From Limnohabitans sp. 63ED37-2 (GTDB lineage: Bacteria; Pseudomonadota; Gammaproteobacteria; Burkholderiales; Burkholderiaceae_C): a DNA stretch of 64,000 nucleotides. The notes under the pieces were generated by a model. It did no database searches. It was not told the DNA's origin and saw only the letters and a program-made list of their open reading frames with translations. Both the position numbers and the translations under genes were made by a program. Below, piece by piece: positions 24,303 through 33,294 of this stretch. How positions within the stretch are numbered: the stretch's first letter is position 1; every line of letters starts with the position of its first letter. The stretch lies in contig NZ_CP011774.1 in NCBI RefSeq assembly GCF_001412535.1, positions 367,501 through 431,500 on the forward strand. Reading direction: 5' to 3'.

Positions 24303-25387
24303 GCCGCGCTCAGGCCCGTGACGGCCTGGTGCATCGCGTCCATGGCCTGGTCCACGATTTGGGTGCGCCAAGTGTCGGTGTCGGTGTAGAAGGCGTCCAT
24401 CAGATCCTGCTTGATTTTTTGGCGCAGGGGCTCGGGCGCCTCGGGGTGCAGGTGCAGCCAGTGGTCACCACGCAGAGCGTTCATGACCTGCAACTGAGGC
24501 TGGGTGCCATATTCCATGGCAATGCCGGTGTACTCTGCCTGCGGACACTCTTGGTAGGCCGACATCCACATCAAACCCGTGAGGAAGGCCGAGGTGGAGG
24601 AACCGTCGTAAATGGACGTGATGCCTTGACCCCACCAGGCTTTGGCGCGGGCATAGGCTGCGGCGTCGTCGGCACAGGCAAAAATGCGCTCACCCAACCC
24701 ATTGGGTCCCAGCCCGGTGTGCAGGTCAATCCACGCCAACTTTTGGCATTTTTGACCGTATTTTTGCAGCACTTGTCTCACCGTCAGGTTGCTCCAAGTG
24801 GGCGCTTTGCCGCCGTAGAAGAGGCCCTCCGGAAAGTCGTGCTGGCCCTTGGAGACGGCCGCTTGCAGCGCGTCCATGCCCCGCTCAGCGATGTACTTCT
24901 GAACAGCGGCCAAATTGGCGTTGTCGGGTGGCCAGACCTCAGGCAACAAGAGCGGTTGCACTTCTTTGTAGGGCGCGTTCTCGGGCAGGGGTTTAGAAAA
25001 ATCCTGGAAATTGCGGTTGATGTCCACGTTCTCGTGCGTCACGCGGCGCACATGCGAAAAACCGTGCGGGTTGAGCGCGTGGATGTACAGCACAGCGACG
25101 CCACGGGCCTTGGCGGCCTCGCGCCAGGCGGTGTTTTGCAGGGCGTGGATTTGCACGCCCGAGCCGCAGTAACCCTCCACGCCATGGCAGGCACTGCTGA
25201 TGATCAGCAGCTGCTTGGCGTCGGGCGCGCCGTCCAGCACCACATCCATGGCCAGCTCTTCGCCGTCACGGCCCTTCAAGGGGTGGATGTTGGAATCTAC
25301 CGTCAGGCCTGCAGCCTGCGCGGCATTCAGGAATTTCTGGCGGGCTTCGGCGTAGCTTTTGGAAAAGCCGGTTTGGATATCGGTCAT
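24299..25387 (-). CDS. DUF2817 (M14-like zinc carboxypeptidase) protein
   Basis: A 362-residue protein of the DUF2817 family, related to M14 carboxypeptidases. The zinc ligands can be seen in SSACHGVEGYCGSGVQIH (His and Glu) and the later DLHTGLGPNG (His), with a YGTQPQLQV block toward the end. The likely activity is amide or peptide hydrolysis; substrate unknown. Its start lies 12 bp after the M20 peptidase stop, and it overlaps the next gene by 4 bp, so these hydrolases are coexpressed. Confidence 0.85.
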   Translation of the reverse strand: MTDIQTGFSKSYAEARQKFLNAAQAAGLTVDSNIHPLKGRDGEELAMDVVLDGAPDAKQLLIISSACHGVEGYCGSGVQIHALQNTAWREAAKARGVAVLYIHALNPHGFSHVRRVTHENVDINRNFQDFSKPLPENAPYKEVQPLLLPEVWPPDNANLAAVQKYIAERGMDALQAAVSKGQHDFPEGLFYGGKAPTWSNLTVRQVLQKYGQKCQKLAWIDLHTGLGPNGLGERIFACADDAAAYARAKAWWGQGITSIYDGSSTSAFLTGLMWMSAYQECPQAEYTGIAMEYGTQPQLQVMNALRGDHWLHLHPEAPEPLRQKIKQDLMDAFYTDTDTWRTQIVDQAMDAMHQAVTGLSAA

Positions 25388-25399
25388 GCGCTTGTCCTG

Positions 25400-26611
25400 T
25401 CAGGCGGTTTGTGTGGGTTGGGCCAGCCACTGCGTGGCGAGTTCCACCCAATAAGTGCCGCCCAAGGGGATCAGGTCGTCGTTGAAGTCGTAGCTCGGGT
25501 TGTGCAAGGTGCAAGGCCCGCCGCCGTGGCCCATTTCGCGGTGTGCGCCGTCGCCGTTGCTGATGAAGACGTAAGCACCGGGCTTGGCCTGCAGCATGTA
25601 CGAAAAGTCTTCTGCGCCCATGGTGGGTTCTTGTGGCATCACCTGCTCGGCACCCACGATGGCGCCCATCACTTGGCGGGCAAAGTCGGCTTCGGCGGGA
25701 CTGTTGATGGTGGGCGGGTAGTTGCGGTGGAACTCGAATTCGCACTGCGCGTCAAAAGCCGCGCAAATCGACTCGGCCACTTGTTTCATGCGCTTTTCGA
25801 TCAGGTCCAGCACCTCGATGCTGAAGGTGCGCACGGTGCCCTGCAACTCGCACGAGTCGGGCACCACGTTGGTGGCTTCACCCGCGTGGATCATGGTGAC
25901 CGAGATCACGCCTGCATCCACCGGTTTTTTGTTGCGGGTGATGATGGTCTGGAAACCTTGCACCATCTGGCAGGCGATCGGGACCGGGTCGATGCCGTTG
26001 TGGGGCAGCGCGGCGTGGCTGCCTTTGCCACGCACAGTGATCTTGAACTCGTTGCTCGACGCCATCACGGGGCCAGCACTCACAGCAAAGGTGCCCACCG
26101 GGGCGCCTGGCCAGTTGTGCATGCCGAACACGGCTTGCATGGGGAACTTGTCGAACAGACCGTCTTTGATCATCTCGCGGGCGCCGCCGCCGCCTTCTTC
26201 GGCAGGCTGGAAGATCAAATACACCGTGCCGTCAAAGTCGCGGTGCTTGGCCAAGTGTTTGGCCGCAGCCAGCAGCATGGCGGTGTGGCCGTCGTGGCCG
26301 CAGGCGTGCATCTTGCCTTGGTGTTTGCTGGCGTGGGCGAAGGTGTTGAACTCTTGCATGGGCAGCGCGTCGATGTCGGCACGCAGGCCAATGCCCCGTC
26401 CACAAGCGCCGCCATCGCGACCGTGCACGATGCCCACCACACCCGTGGTGCCCATGCCGCGGTGGATGGGGATACCCCAGTCGGTCAGCTGCTGGGCGAC
26501 CACATCGGCCGTGCGCACTTCTTGGAAGCACAGCTCGGGGTGGGCGTGGATGTCTTTGCGAATGGCCGCGATGCTGGCCGCGTCGGTGAGAATGGAATCA
26601 ATGATTTTCAT
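25400..26611 (-). CDS. M20-family metallopeptidase / amidohydrolase (hippurate hydrolase-like)
   Basis: A 403-residue M20D enzyme that removes acyl groups from amino acids. Metal-binding residues lie in KMHACGHDGHTAMLL and QPAEEGGGGAREM, the dimerisation domain contains GKGSHAALPHNGIDP, and the last ligand is in MGAEDFSYML. It heads a leftward operon with a DUF2817 hydrolase and an SDR. It is divergent from the molybdopterin oxidoreductase gene with 144 bp between starts. Confidence 0.92.
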   Translation of the reverse strand: MKIIDSILTDAASIAAIRKDIHAHPELCFQEVRTADVVAQQLTDWGIPIHRGMGTTGVVGIVHGRDGGACGRGIGLRADIDALPMQEFNTFAHASKHQGKMHACGHDGHTAMLLAAAKHLAKHRDFDGTVYLIFQPAEEGGGGAREMIKDGLFDKFPMQAVFGMHNWPGAPVGTFAVSAGPVMASSNEFKITVRGKGSHAALPHNGIDPVPIACQMVQGFQTIITRNKKPVDAGVISVTMIHAGEATNVVPDSCELQGTVRTFSIEVLDLIEKRMKQVAESICAAFDAQCEFEFHRNYPPTINSPAEADFARQVMGAIVGAEQVMPQEPTMGAEDFSYMLQAKPGAYVFISNGDGAHREMGHGGGPCTLHNPSYDFNDDLIPLGGTYWVELATQWLAQPTQTA

Positions 26612-26755
26612 GGGTACAGTCTAGCCACACTTGGGTGGGCTTGCCAACACCCCTGTGCACATGGGGGACAAGTGGGCCAAGCGCCGAGGGCCGGGTTTGG
26701 GCCACAATGGGACTGTACTTTCGTCCCCAGTCAGATCGATTCTTTGCTCAGCCCC

Positions 26756-28846
26756 ATGACCGACACCTTTTTGGCGCCTCAGACCGTGCGCGGCGCGTGC
26801 CCACACGACTGCCCCGACACCTGCGCTCTGCTGACCACCGTGGAAAACGGCCGCGCCACCAAAGTCCAGGGCAACCCCGCCCACGCGCCCACCGATGGCG
26901 TGTTGTGCACCAAAGTCTCGCGCTACACCGAGCGCACCTACCACCCCGAGCGCTTGCTGCAACCCCTGCGCAGGGTGGGCCCCAAAGGTTCGGGCCAGTT
27001 TGAGCCCGTGGGCTGGGACGAAGCCTTGGACGCCATTGCCGCCCGGCTGAAAACCATTGCCGCACGCGACCCGCTGGCCATCCTGCCCTACAGCTACGCG
27101 GGCACCATGGGCTTGGTGCAAAGCGAGTCGATCGCGGCGCGGTTTTTTCACCAGCTGGGCGCGTCGCTCTTGGATCGCACGATTTGCGCCTCAGCCGGGG
27201 CCGAAGCCCTGACGCAGACCTTGGGCAACAAGGTGGGCATGAAGAACGAGTTTTTTGCCGAATCCAAGTTGATCGTGATTTGGGGCAGCAACTCGGTTGG
27301 CAGCAACCTGCATTTCTGGCGCATCGCCCAGGCGGCCAAGCGCCAAGGCGCCAAGCTAGTGTGCATTGACCCCCGGCGCAGCGAGACGGCCGAAAAATGC
27401 CACGAACACATTGCCCTGCGCCCCGGCACCGATGCCGCGCTGGCGCTGGCGCTCATGCACGAGCTGATCGTGCACGGCTGGCTCGACCAAGATTACATCG
27501 ACCGCTACACCCTGGGCTGGGACGCCTTGAAAGCGCGTGCGCTGCAATGGACGCCCGAGCGAGCGGCTCAGGTGTGTGGCGTGCCGGTTGAACAAATCCG
27601 CCAGCTGGCGCGTGACTGGGGCACGACCCAGCCCGCTGCCATTCGCCTGAATTACGGCATGCAGCGCGTGCGCGGCGGCGGCAACGCGGTGCGGGCCATT
27701 GCCTGCCTGCCTGCGCTCACCGGGGCTTGGCGGCACCGGGCGGGCGGGGTCTTGCTCAGCAGTTCGGGGCATTTTCCGGTGCGGCGGGCGGCTTTGCAGC
27801 GGCCCGACTTGCTGGGCGAGCGCCGTCCCCGCACCATCAACATGAGCACGATTGGCGACGACTTGCTGCGCCCAGCATCGCCCGCATTCGGCCCCCAAAT
27901 TGAGGCCTTGATCGTTTACAACAGCAACCCGGTGGCCGTGGCCCCCGAGTCGGGCAAGGTGGTGCAAGGCTTTGGCCGCGAAGACCTGTTCACCGTAGTG
28001 CTGGAGCATTTCCAGACCGACACGGCCGACTACGCCGACTTCATCTTGCCCGCGACCACGCAGCTGGAGCACTGGGACATCCACACCAGCTACGGCCACA
28101 CCGATGTGTTGCTCAACCGGCCAGCCATTGCGCCCGTGGGCGGTGCACGCACCAACACCGACATCTTCCGGGCGCTGGCCCAGCGCATGGGGTTTGACGA
28201 CGCGTGTTTTGCCGAGAGCGACGAAAGCCTGTGCCGCAGCGCCATCGGAGACGCGCAAGACTTTGAGCAGCTGCTTGAGCATGGCTTCGCCTCTTTGCCT
28301 GTTCCCGATGCACCGTTTGCGCAAGGCGGTTTTCCCACACCCTCGGGTCGCTGCGAATTTTTCAGCCAGCGCCTGGCCGATCAGGGGCTGGACGGCCTGC
28401 CCGACCACCTGCCCAACTACGAGTTGGCCGCACCCGGTGGGCGCTACCCGCTGGCCATGATTTCGCCGCCTGCGCGCAACTTCCTCAATTCGACTTTTGT
28501 CAACGTGCAAAGCCTGCGCGACATCGAGTCCGAGCCGGTTCTGGAGATGCATCCCGAGGATGCGGCCCAGCGGGGCATTCACGACGGTGCGGTGGTGCGT
28601 GTGTTCAACGACCGGGGTACTTACCACTGCAAGGCGCGGGTGAACCAGCGTGCCCGGCCCGGTGTGGTCCATGGCTTGGGCATTTGGTGGCGCAAGCTGG
28701 GGCTGAACGGCACCAATGTCAATGAGCTGACCAGCCAGCACCTGACCGATTTGGGCCGAGCGCCCGTGTTTTACGATTGCCTGGTCGAGGTGGCGCTAGA
28801 CGCCACTTTTGCACCCCAACCCACCTTGAAAGCTCCACATGCCTGA
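26756..28846 (+). CDS. Molybdopterin-dependent oxidoreductase with [4Fe-4S] cluster
   Basis: A 696-residue cytoplasmic enzyme of the DMSO reductase superfamily (formate dehydrogenase/nitrate reductase-like). The N-terminal iron-sulfur site uses Cys 15, 19, 23 and 51 (ACPHDCPDTC, then VLCTKV). Molybdopterin-binding blocks include IWGSNSVGSNLHFWR, YNSNPVAVAPESGKV and VLEHFQTDTADYADFILPATTQLEHWD; the C-terminal domain contains MHPEDAAQRGI. No twin-arginine signal is seen. The open frame extends far upstream to 24329, but that part is the antisense shadow of the peptidase genes; the ATG at 26756 is the start. Substrate unknown. Confidence 0.9.
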   Translation: MTDTFLAPQTVRGACPHDCPDTCALLTTVENGRATKVQGNPAHAPTDGVLCTKVSRYTERTYHPERLLQPLRRVGPKGSGQFEPVGWDEALDAIAARLKTIAARDPLAILPYSYAGTMGLVQSESIAARFFHQLGASLLDRTICASAGAEALTQTLGNKVGMKNEFFAESKLIVIWGSNSVGSNLHFWRIAQAAKRQGAKLVCIDPRRSETAEKCHEHIALRPGTDAALALALMHELIVHGWLDQDYIDRYTLGWDALKARALQWTPERAAQVCGVPVEQIRQLARDWGTTQPAAIRLNYGMQRVRGGGNAVRAIACLPALTGAWRHRAGGVLLSSSGHFPVRRAALQRPDLLGERRPRTINMSTIGDDLLRPASPAFGPQIEALIVYNSNPVAVAPESGKVVQGFGREDLFTVVLEHFQTDTADYADFILPATTQLEHWDIHTSYGHTDVLLNRPAIAPVGGARTNTDIFRALAQRMGFDDACFAESDESLCRSAIGDAQDFEQLLEHGFASLPVPDAPFAQGGFPTPSGRCEFFSQRLADQGLDGLPDHLPNYELAAPGGRYPLAMISPPARNFLNSTFVNVQSLRDIESEPVLEMHPEDAAQRGIHDGAVVRVFNDRGTYHCKARVNQRARPGVVHGLGIWWRKLGLNGTNVNELTSQHLTDLGRAPVFYDCLVEVALDATFAPQPTLKAPHA

Positions 28847-29132
28847 GTTGACGATTGAACGCGAACACACCTTGGGTCTGGCGGGTGCCCGTGTGGTGGC
28901 CGAGCGCTGGCGCGAGCAAGCCGAGCAGGAGTGGGGCATGAGCTGCGAGTCAGAGCCAGGTGAGGCTGTTGACCTGATGCGCTTTGCCCGCAGCGGGGTG
29001 AGTGGCGAGCTGAAAGTGACCGAAACCCGGTTTGATCTGCAGCTGAAACTGGGTTTTTTGCTGGGTGCCTACAGCGCCAAGATTGAGCAAAAAATCAAGG
29101 CCAACCTGGACGAGTTGTTGGGACCTGCCTGA
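28839..29132 (+). CDS. Polyhydroxyalkanoic acid system family protein
   Basis: A 97-residue protein matching the PHA-granule-associated family (PF09650 as I recall): MPELTIEREHTLGLAGARVV, EQEWGMSCE, then KVTETRFDLQLKLGFLLGAYSAKIEQKIK. It probably associates with storage granules or their regulation. It overlaps the preceding stop by 8 bp, so the two genes are coupled. Convergent with slt. Confidence 0.83.
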   Translation: MPELTIEREHTLGLAGARVVAERWREQAEQEWGMSCESEPGEAVDLMRFARSGVSGELKVTETRFDLQLKLGFLLGAYSAKIEQKIKANLDELLGPA

Positions 29133-29184
29133 TCTGTGGGGTCAAGGGCGCACCGACCCCCAGGGTTGGGTTGCGCTGCTGGCT

Positions 29185-31161
29185 TCACGGTAAATCCGTG
29201 TTGACTTCGGTGGTGCTCGCGTTGCGGGGCCCCACCTTGCCCAGTCGGGCTTTGAGTGACTGGGGTTGGCGCGTCAAGATGGCGGCGTAGTTGGTGGTGT
29301 TGGAGAGCACCTTCTTGACGTAGTCGCGCGTTTCCAGAAACGGGATGTTCTCTGCCCAGATGGCCGCATCCAGCACGGGGCCGTTGCGCCATTGGCGTGG
29401 CCGGCCGGGTCCCGCGTTGTAGGCGGCTGTGGCCATGGGCATGGAGCCTTCGAAATCATCCAGCACCAGTTTCAGGTAGCCGGTGCCAATGGCCACGTTC
29501 ACCTCGCGGTCGGTGATTTGGTCTGGGGTGAAGTGGGTCAAGCCGATTTTTTTGGCAGTCCATTTGGCGGTGGCAGGCATGACCTGCATCAGGCCCGAAG
29601 CCCCCACGTGCGAGCGGGCGTCCATGACGAAACGGCTTTCCTGGCGGATCAGGCCGTACACATACGCTGGGTCGAGCCGGATGTCGCCAGCGCGGCGCAC
29701 CACCGTCTCGCGCAGCGGCACGGGGTAGCGCTGGTCAAAGTCGATGACGTCCTTGGTGCGCTCGCTGGTGTTGATGCATCGGTCCCACACCTGGCGCTGG
29801 CAAGCCAGGTCTGCTGCAGCCAGCAATTCGCGGTCGTTCATGCCGCCGGGTGTGTGCAGGTTGGTGCTGTAGTTCCATTCCCGGTTGCCTTCGGGGCGCA
29901 GACCGATCTGGATGGCGTACAGGGCGCGTTGCAAACCGGGGTTGACCAGGGCAGCGGCTTTTTCTTGGGGGGTGAGCGCTGTGGGGCGCTCGGGTACGGT
30001 GATGGCCTGGCCCAGGTCTTCCAGTGCCAGTTGCTCATAAAACCCGCGCACGCTGGCGATCTGGCGCAACAGGCTTTGGCCTTCCTGACGCTGGGCTTCG
30101 TTCTGGGCCGTGCTCAGCAGGGCACGCGCACGCCAATAGATCCAGGTGGGGTCTTTGCGGGCGTCGGCGCTCATGGCCAGGGTGGCGCTCAGCACCTGTG
30201 GCCATTGGCCTTGGCGCAAGGCGGCACGCACTTTCCAGGCCAGCAGGTCGTCGTTCAGGTCGCTGTCTTTTTGCACTTTGGCAAAGTGTTGCACGGCGTT
30301 GTCTTGCAGTTTTTGGGCGGCTTGTTTGCCGATCACGCCCCATGTCCAATTGCGCTCCTCAGGGCTCAGCTGAATGGCCCAACGCTTGCTGAGCAAATCC
30401 GCGGCCTCGTCCGGGTCTTTTGCGGCCAGCCGGATCAGGGCCAGCACAGCCAGCTCTTTGCGGCTGCGTGTGATGGCCAGGATGCGTTTGTCCAGGTATT
30501 TGGCCGGGTCCGCGTGGATCAGGTTGACTTGCTCGGACAGGCGGGGCGCCTCGATGTCAACGGCCACTTGCGCCGCGCGGGGGCGGTTGGCGTCCATGGC
30601 GATGCGGGCTTTGCGCCACAGGTCCAGCGCCTGGATCTGACGGCCCGAGTGCAGGTGCTCAGCCACGTAAGCGCAGCCGTCATCGGGCTCGCGCTGCGCG
30701 TACCAAAGCCGCAGCGCTTCTTCGGCCACATCGGCCTTGCTGTTCATGGCTTCGGTGGCCAGGGCGTAGCAGCGCACCTCGCGGTCGTCACGCATGCGAA
30801 AGCGTGGGTATTCGGCGGTGAAAGTGGCCCAATCGCGGCGCTTGCCCAGCTGCAGCAGCCAGTCGTTGCGCAGGCGGTCTTCGTAGTAGCTGCCTGCGTA
30901 GGTGTTCAAGAAACTGCGGATTTCAGCGCTGGAGGAGGTGTCTAGGCGGGCCCGCATGTCCCAATAGGCGGCCAGGGGCTCCAGCACATGGCCACGGGCC
31001 TGGGGCAGCAGGGCAGACAGGCGGTTGCTGTCTTTTTTGCGGAAGGCTTGGTGCATCTCCAGCAGCACCTCGTCGCCTCGGTTTTGGGCTTGGGCAGGCC
31101 TGCCCCACAGGCCTGTCAAGGCGATGGCGCTCAGCAGTGTCAAAATGCATCTGAATTTCAT
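29185..31161 (-). CDS. slt: Soluble lytic murein transglycosylase (Slt)
   Basis: A periplasmic enzyme cutting the MurNAc-GlcNAc bond to make 1,6-anhydro ends. 658 residues: signal peptide MKFRCILTLLSAIALTGLWG, cleavage near AQA; a long helical superhelical (U/L) domain; then the catalytic domain with glutamate in YGLIRQESRFVMDARS, followed by GASGLMQVMPATA and AAYNAGPGRPRQW. The start at 31161 (MKFRC) is only 9 bp from the divergent ATG at 31171. The open frame beyond 31161 is a shadow. Confidence 0.93.
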   Translation of the reverse strand: MKFRCILTLLSAIALTGLWGRPAQAQNRGDEVLLEMHQAFRKKDSNRLSALLPQARGHVLEPLAAYWDMRARLDTSSSAEIRSFLNTYAGSYYEDRLRNDWLLQLGKRRDWATFTAEYPRFRMRDDREVRCYALATEAMNSKADVAEEALRLWYAQREPDDGCAYVAEHLHSGRQIQALDLWRKARIAMDANRPRAAQVAVDIEAPRLSEQVNLIHADPAKYLDKRILAITRSRKELAVLALIRLAAKDPDEAADLLSKRWAIQLSPEERNWTWGVIGKQAAQKLQDNAVQHFAKVQKDSDLNDDLLAWKVRAALRQGQWPQVLSATLAMSADARKDPTWIYWRARALLSTAQNEAQRQEGQSLLRQIASVRGFYEQLALEDLGQAITVPERPTALTPQEKAAALVNPGLQRALYAIQIGLRPEGNREWNYSTNLHTPGGMNDRELLAAADLACQRQVWDRCINTSERTKDVIDFDQRYPVPLRETVVRRAGDIRLDPAYVYGLIRQESRFVMDARSHVGASGLMQVMPATAKWTAKKIGLTHFTPDQITDREVNVAIGTGYLKLVLDDFEGSMPMATAAYNAGPGRPRQWRNGPVLDAAIWAENIPFLETRDYVKKVLSNTTNYAAILTRQPQSLKARLGKVGPRNASTTEVNTDLP

Positions 31162-31170
31162 GGGTCGATT

Positions 31171-31755
31171 ATGGACAAAGCCGAAGCAAAACGCGCCTTG
31201 AGAAAAGCCTTGGTGGAAGAAAGGTTGAACCTGCCGGACCGCCTGGCGCGGGCCGAAGCCTTGCAGCGCGTGATGCGCATTTGGTTGTTTGACCGCCCGG
31301 ACACGGTCATTGGTGCGTATTGGCCCATCAAGGGCGAGTTTGACCCGCTGCCCGCCTTGCACCGCTGGAAAGAAGACGGCGAGCTGCACGGCGAGCCCCA
31401 ACGTCGCCAAATTGGCCTGCCGGTGGTCAACAAACAGCACAAAACCCTGACCTTCCACACCTGGTACCCCGGCTGCCCGATGGAAGAGGACGCCTACGGC
31501 ATTCCCAAGCCCAAGGACACCGAGGTCATCGTGCCCACCTTGCTGTTTGTGCCCTGTGTGGGTTACGGCATTGGCGGCTACCGACTGGGTTACGGCGGCG
31601 GCTTTTACGACCGCACCCTGGCCACTTTGCAGCCCAAACCTTTCACCGTGGGCCTGGGCTACACCCACGGTTTTCTGGACGATCTGGAGCCCGAAGACCA
31701 CGATGAGCCCCTGGACGCGATCCTGAACGACAACGGGGTGGTGTGGCCGGTTTGA
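31171..31755 (+). CDS. 5-formyltetrahydrofolate cyclo-ligase
   Basis: Converts 5-formyl-THF to 5,10-methenyl-THF with ATP, salvaging a storage folate. 194 residues. Family blocks: KAEAKRALRKALVEERL at the N-terminus, YWPIKGEFDPLPAL, and the ATP-binding C-terminal GYGIGGYRLGYGGGFYDRTLA. The ATG at 31171 follows the slt start on the other strand by 9 bp. In E. coli the gene (ygfA/fau) lies near 6S RNA; no ssrS-like RNA was recognised here. 12 bp to the TetR-type gene. Confidence 0.93.
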   Translation: MDKAEAKRALRKALVEERLNLPDRLARAEALQRVMRIWLFDRPDTVIGAYWPIKGEFDPLPALHRWKEDGELHGEPQRRQIGLPVVNKQHKTLTFHTWYPGCPMEEDAYGIPKPKDTEVIVPTLLFVPCVGYGIGGYRLGYGGGFYDRTLATLQPKPFTVGLGYTHGFLDDLEPEDHDEPLDAILNDNGVVWPV

Positions 31756-31767
31756 GGCCCGAACGAC

Positions 31768-32409
31768 ATGGCAAGACCCAAATCCGCAACCCACGACATC
31801 AAGCGCGACGCGATCCTCGACATCGCTGCGCAATGCTTTGCCCAGCGCAGTTACCCGGCAGCTAGCATGAACGAGATCGCCTCGGCCTGCGGCACTTCCA
31901 AGGCGCGGCTGTACCACTACTACGACAGCAAAGAGGCGATTTTGTTTGACCTGCTCGACCGCCACACCCAGCGCCTGCTGGCGGTGATCGCTCAAACCGA
32001 GGCCAACGCCCAGCGCAAGGACCTGAATGACCGGGCCACCTTGCACGAACTGGTGCGGGCGTTTTTGCAGGAATACGAAACCTCCGCCACACGGCATGCG
32101 GCGCTGCTCAATGACACGCAGTTTCTGAGCGATGTGCCCGATCTGGCCCTGGGCGCTGGACCTGTGTCGCCGCGTGAACTCATCCTGAACCGCCAGCGCG
32201 ACATCGTTGCCGCCATGACGCGTTTCATGAAACGCGCCTACCCCGAGCGGCTGACCCCCACCAACCAGACGGCGCTGACCATGATGCTGCTGGGCATGAT
32301 CAACTGGACCTTCACTTGGTTGCGCCCGGACGGGCCGATCAGCTATGCGGCCTTTGCCGGTGAAGTGATTGGCATGCTGGAAAAGGGCCTGGGTCAAAGC
32401 GCGGTGTGA
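31768..32409 (+). CDS. TetR/AcrR-family transcriptional regulator
   Basis: A 213-residue regulator with the TetR helix-turn-helix at residues 10-57 (AILDIAAQCFAQRSYPAASMN, then ACGTSKARLYHYYDSKEAIL) and an all-helical ligand domain. The sequence resembles the regulators of fatty-acid or phenylacetate metabolism only in general terms, so the ligand is undetermined. It is 12 bp downstream of the cyclo-ligase gene and convergent with rapZ. Confidence 0.9.
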   Translation: MARPKSATHDIKRDAILDIAAQCFAQRSYPAASMNEIASACGTSKARLYHYYDSKEAILFDLLDRHTQRLLAVIAQTEANAQRKDLNDRATLHELVRAFLQEYETSATRHAALLNDTQFLSDVPDLALGAGPVSPRELILNRQRDIVAAMTRFMKRAYPERLTPTNQTALTMMLLGMINWTFTWLRPDGPISYAAFAGEVIGMLEKGLGQSAV

Positions 32410-32434
32410 ACGCGCGGTTTTAACGCGCTGCAGC

Positions 32435-33292
32435 TCAAAGCGCGTCCAGCTCCCGGTGGCGTTTGAGGGTGAGCCAACGTTCGCTGAAGTTTTGGGCCAG
32501 CAGCTCGACCATGAAGACCGAGCGGTGCTGGCCTCCGGTGCAGCCAATGGCCACCGTCACGTAGCTGCGGTGGTCACGTTCGATGGCGGGAATCCACTGC
32601 TTCAAAAAACCTTCGATCTGCTGCTGCATCTGCACGAATTCTTCGGATTGACGCAGGTAGGCTTGCACCGGTTCGTCGCGCCCGGTCAGAGGCCGCAACG
32701 TGCTTTCGTAATGCGGGTTGGGCAGCATGCGCACATCAAATACATAGTCAGCGTCGGTCGGGATGCCGCGCTTGAAGCCAAAGGATTCAAAGACCAGCGT
32801 CAGTTGGGCCGATGGGGTGCTGACCAGGGTCTTGATGTAGGTTTGCAGCTGGGCCGAACGCAGCAAACTGGTGTCGATGACGTGTGCCCGCTCACGCAAA
32901 TCGCACAGCAGATCCCGCTCCAGCTGGATGGTTTCCAGCAGCGCCTTGTCGCTTTGTGGTTTGCTGCCGCCTGATAAAGGGTGCTTGCGCCGTGTTTCTG
33001 AATAGCGGCGCTGCAAGGTGTCCAAATTGGCGTCCAAAAACACCGATTTCACCGACATGCCCATGTCGCGCAGCAGGTTCATTTGCTCGGGCATCAGGTG
33101 CAATGAATTGGCGCTGCGCACATCGATCGCAATGGCCAGGCGTTGCTCTTTGTGCTGTTCTTCGAGTTTGACGAAGGGGATGAGCAGCTCGGGCGGCAAA
33201 TTATCCACGCAGTAATAGCCTGCGTCCTCGAGCGCGTGCAGCGCCACCGATTTGCCGGAGCCGGACATGCCGGTGATGAGGATGATGTCCAT
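32435..33292 (-). CDS. rapZ: RNase adapter protein RapZ
   Basis: A 285-residue nucleotide-binding protein that, in enterobacteria, presents sRNA GlmZ to RNase E. Walker A is GMSGSGKSVALHALE at residues 8-22; DNLPPELL, DVRSANSL and the C-terminal CTGGQHRSVF, the family's RNA-binding signature, are all present. It follows recN by 2 bp. In Burkholderiales its target RNAs are not established. Confidence 0.95.
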   Translation of the reverse strand: MDIILITGMSGSGKSVALHALEDAGYYCVDNLPPELLIPFVKLEEQHKEQRLAIAIDVRSANSLHLMPEQMNLLRDMGMSVKSVFLDANLDTLQRRYSETRRKHPLSGGSKPQSDKALLETIQLERDLLCDLRERAHVIDTSLLRSAQLQTYIKTLVSTPSAQLTLVFESFGFKRGIPTDADYVFDVRMLPNPHYESTLRPLTGRDEPVQAYLRQSEEFVQMQQQIEGFLKQWIPAIERDHRSYVTVAIGCTGGQHRSVFMVELLAQNFSERWLTLKRHRELDAL

Positions 33293-33294
33293 GC

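Noticed and set aside
24329..26755. A very long rightward open frame (about 1500 codons) running antisense to two peptidase genes into the molybdopterin oxidoreductase gene
   Set aside because: Its first 809 codons are the antisense shadow of the M20 and DUF2817 genes in GC-rich DNA. The real protein starts at 26756 with the cysteine cluster of the family.
31162..32547. Upstream continuation of the slt frame beyond its start
   Set aside because: It is antisense to the cyclo-ligase and TetR genes and has low-complexity His/Gln-rich content; the slt signal peptide fixes the start at 31161.
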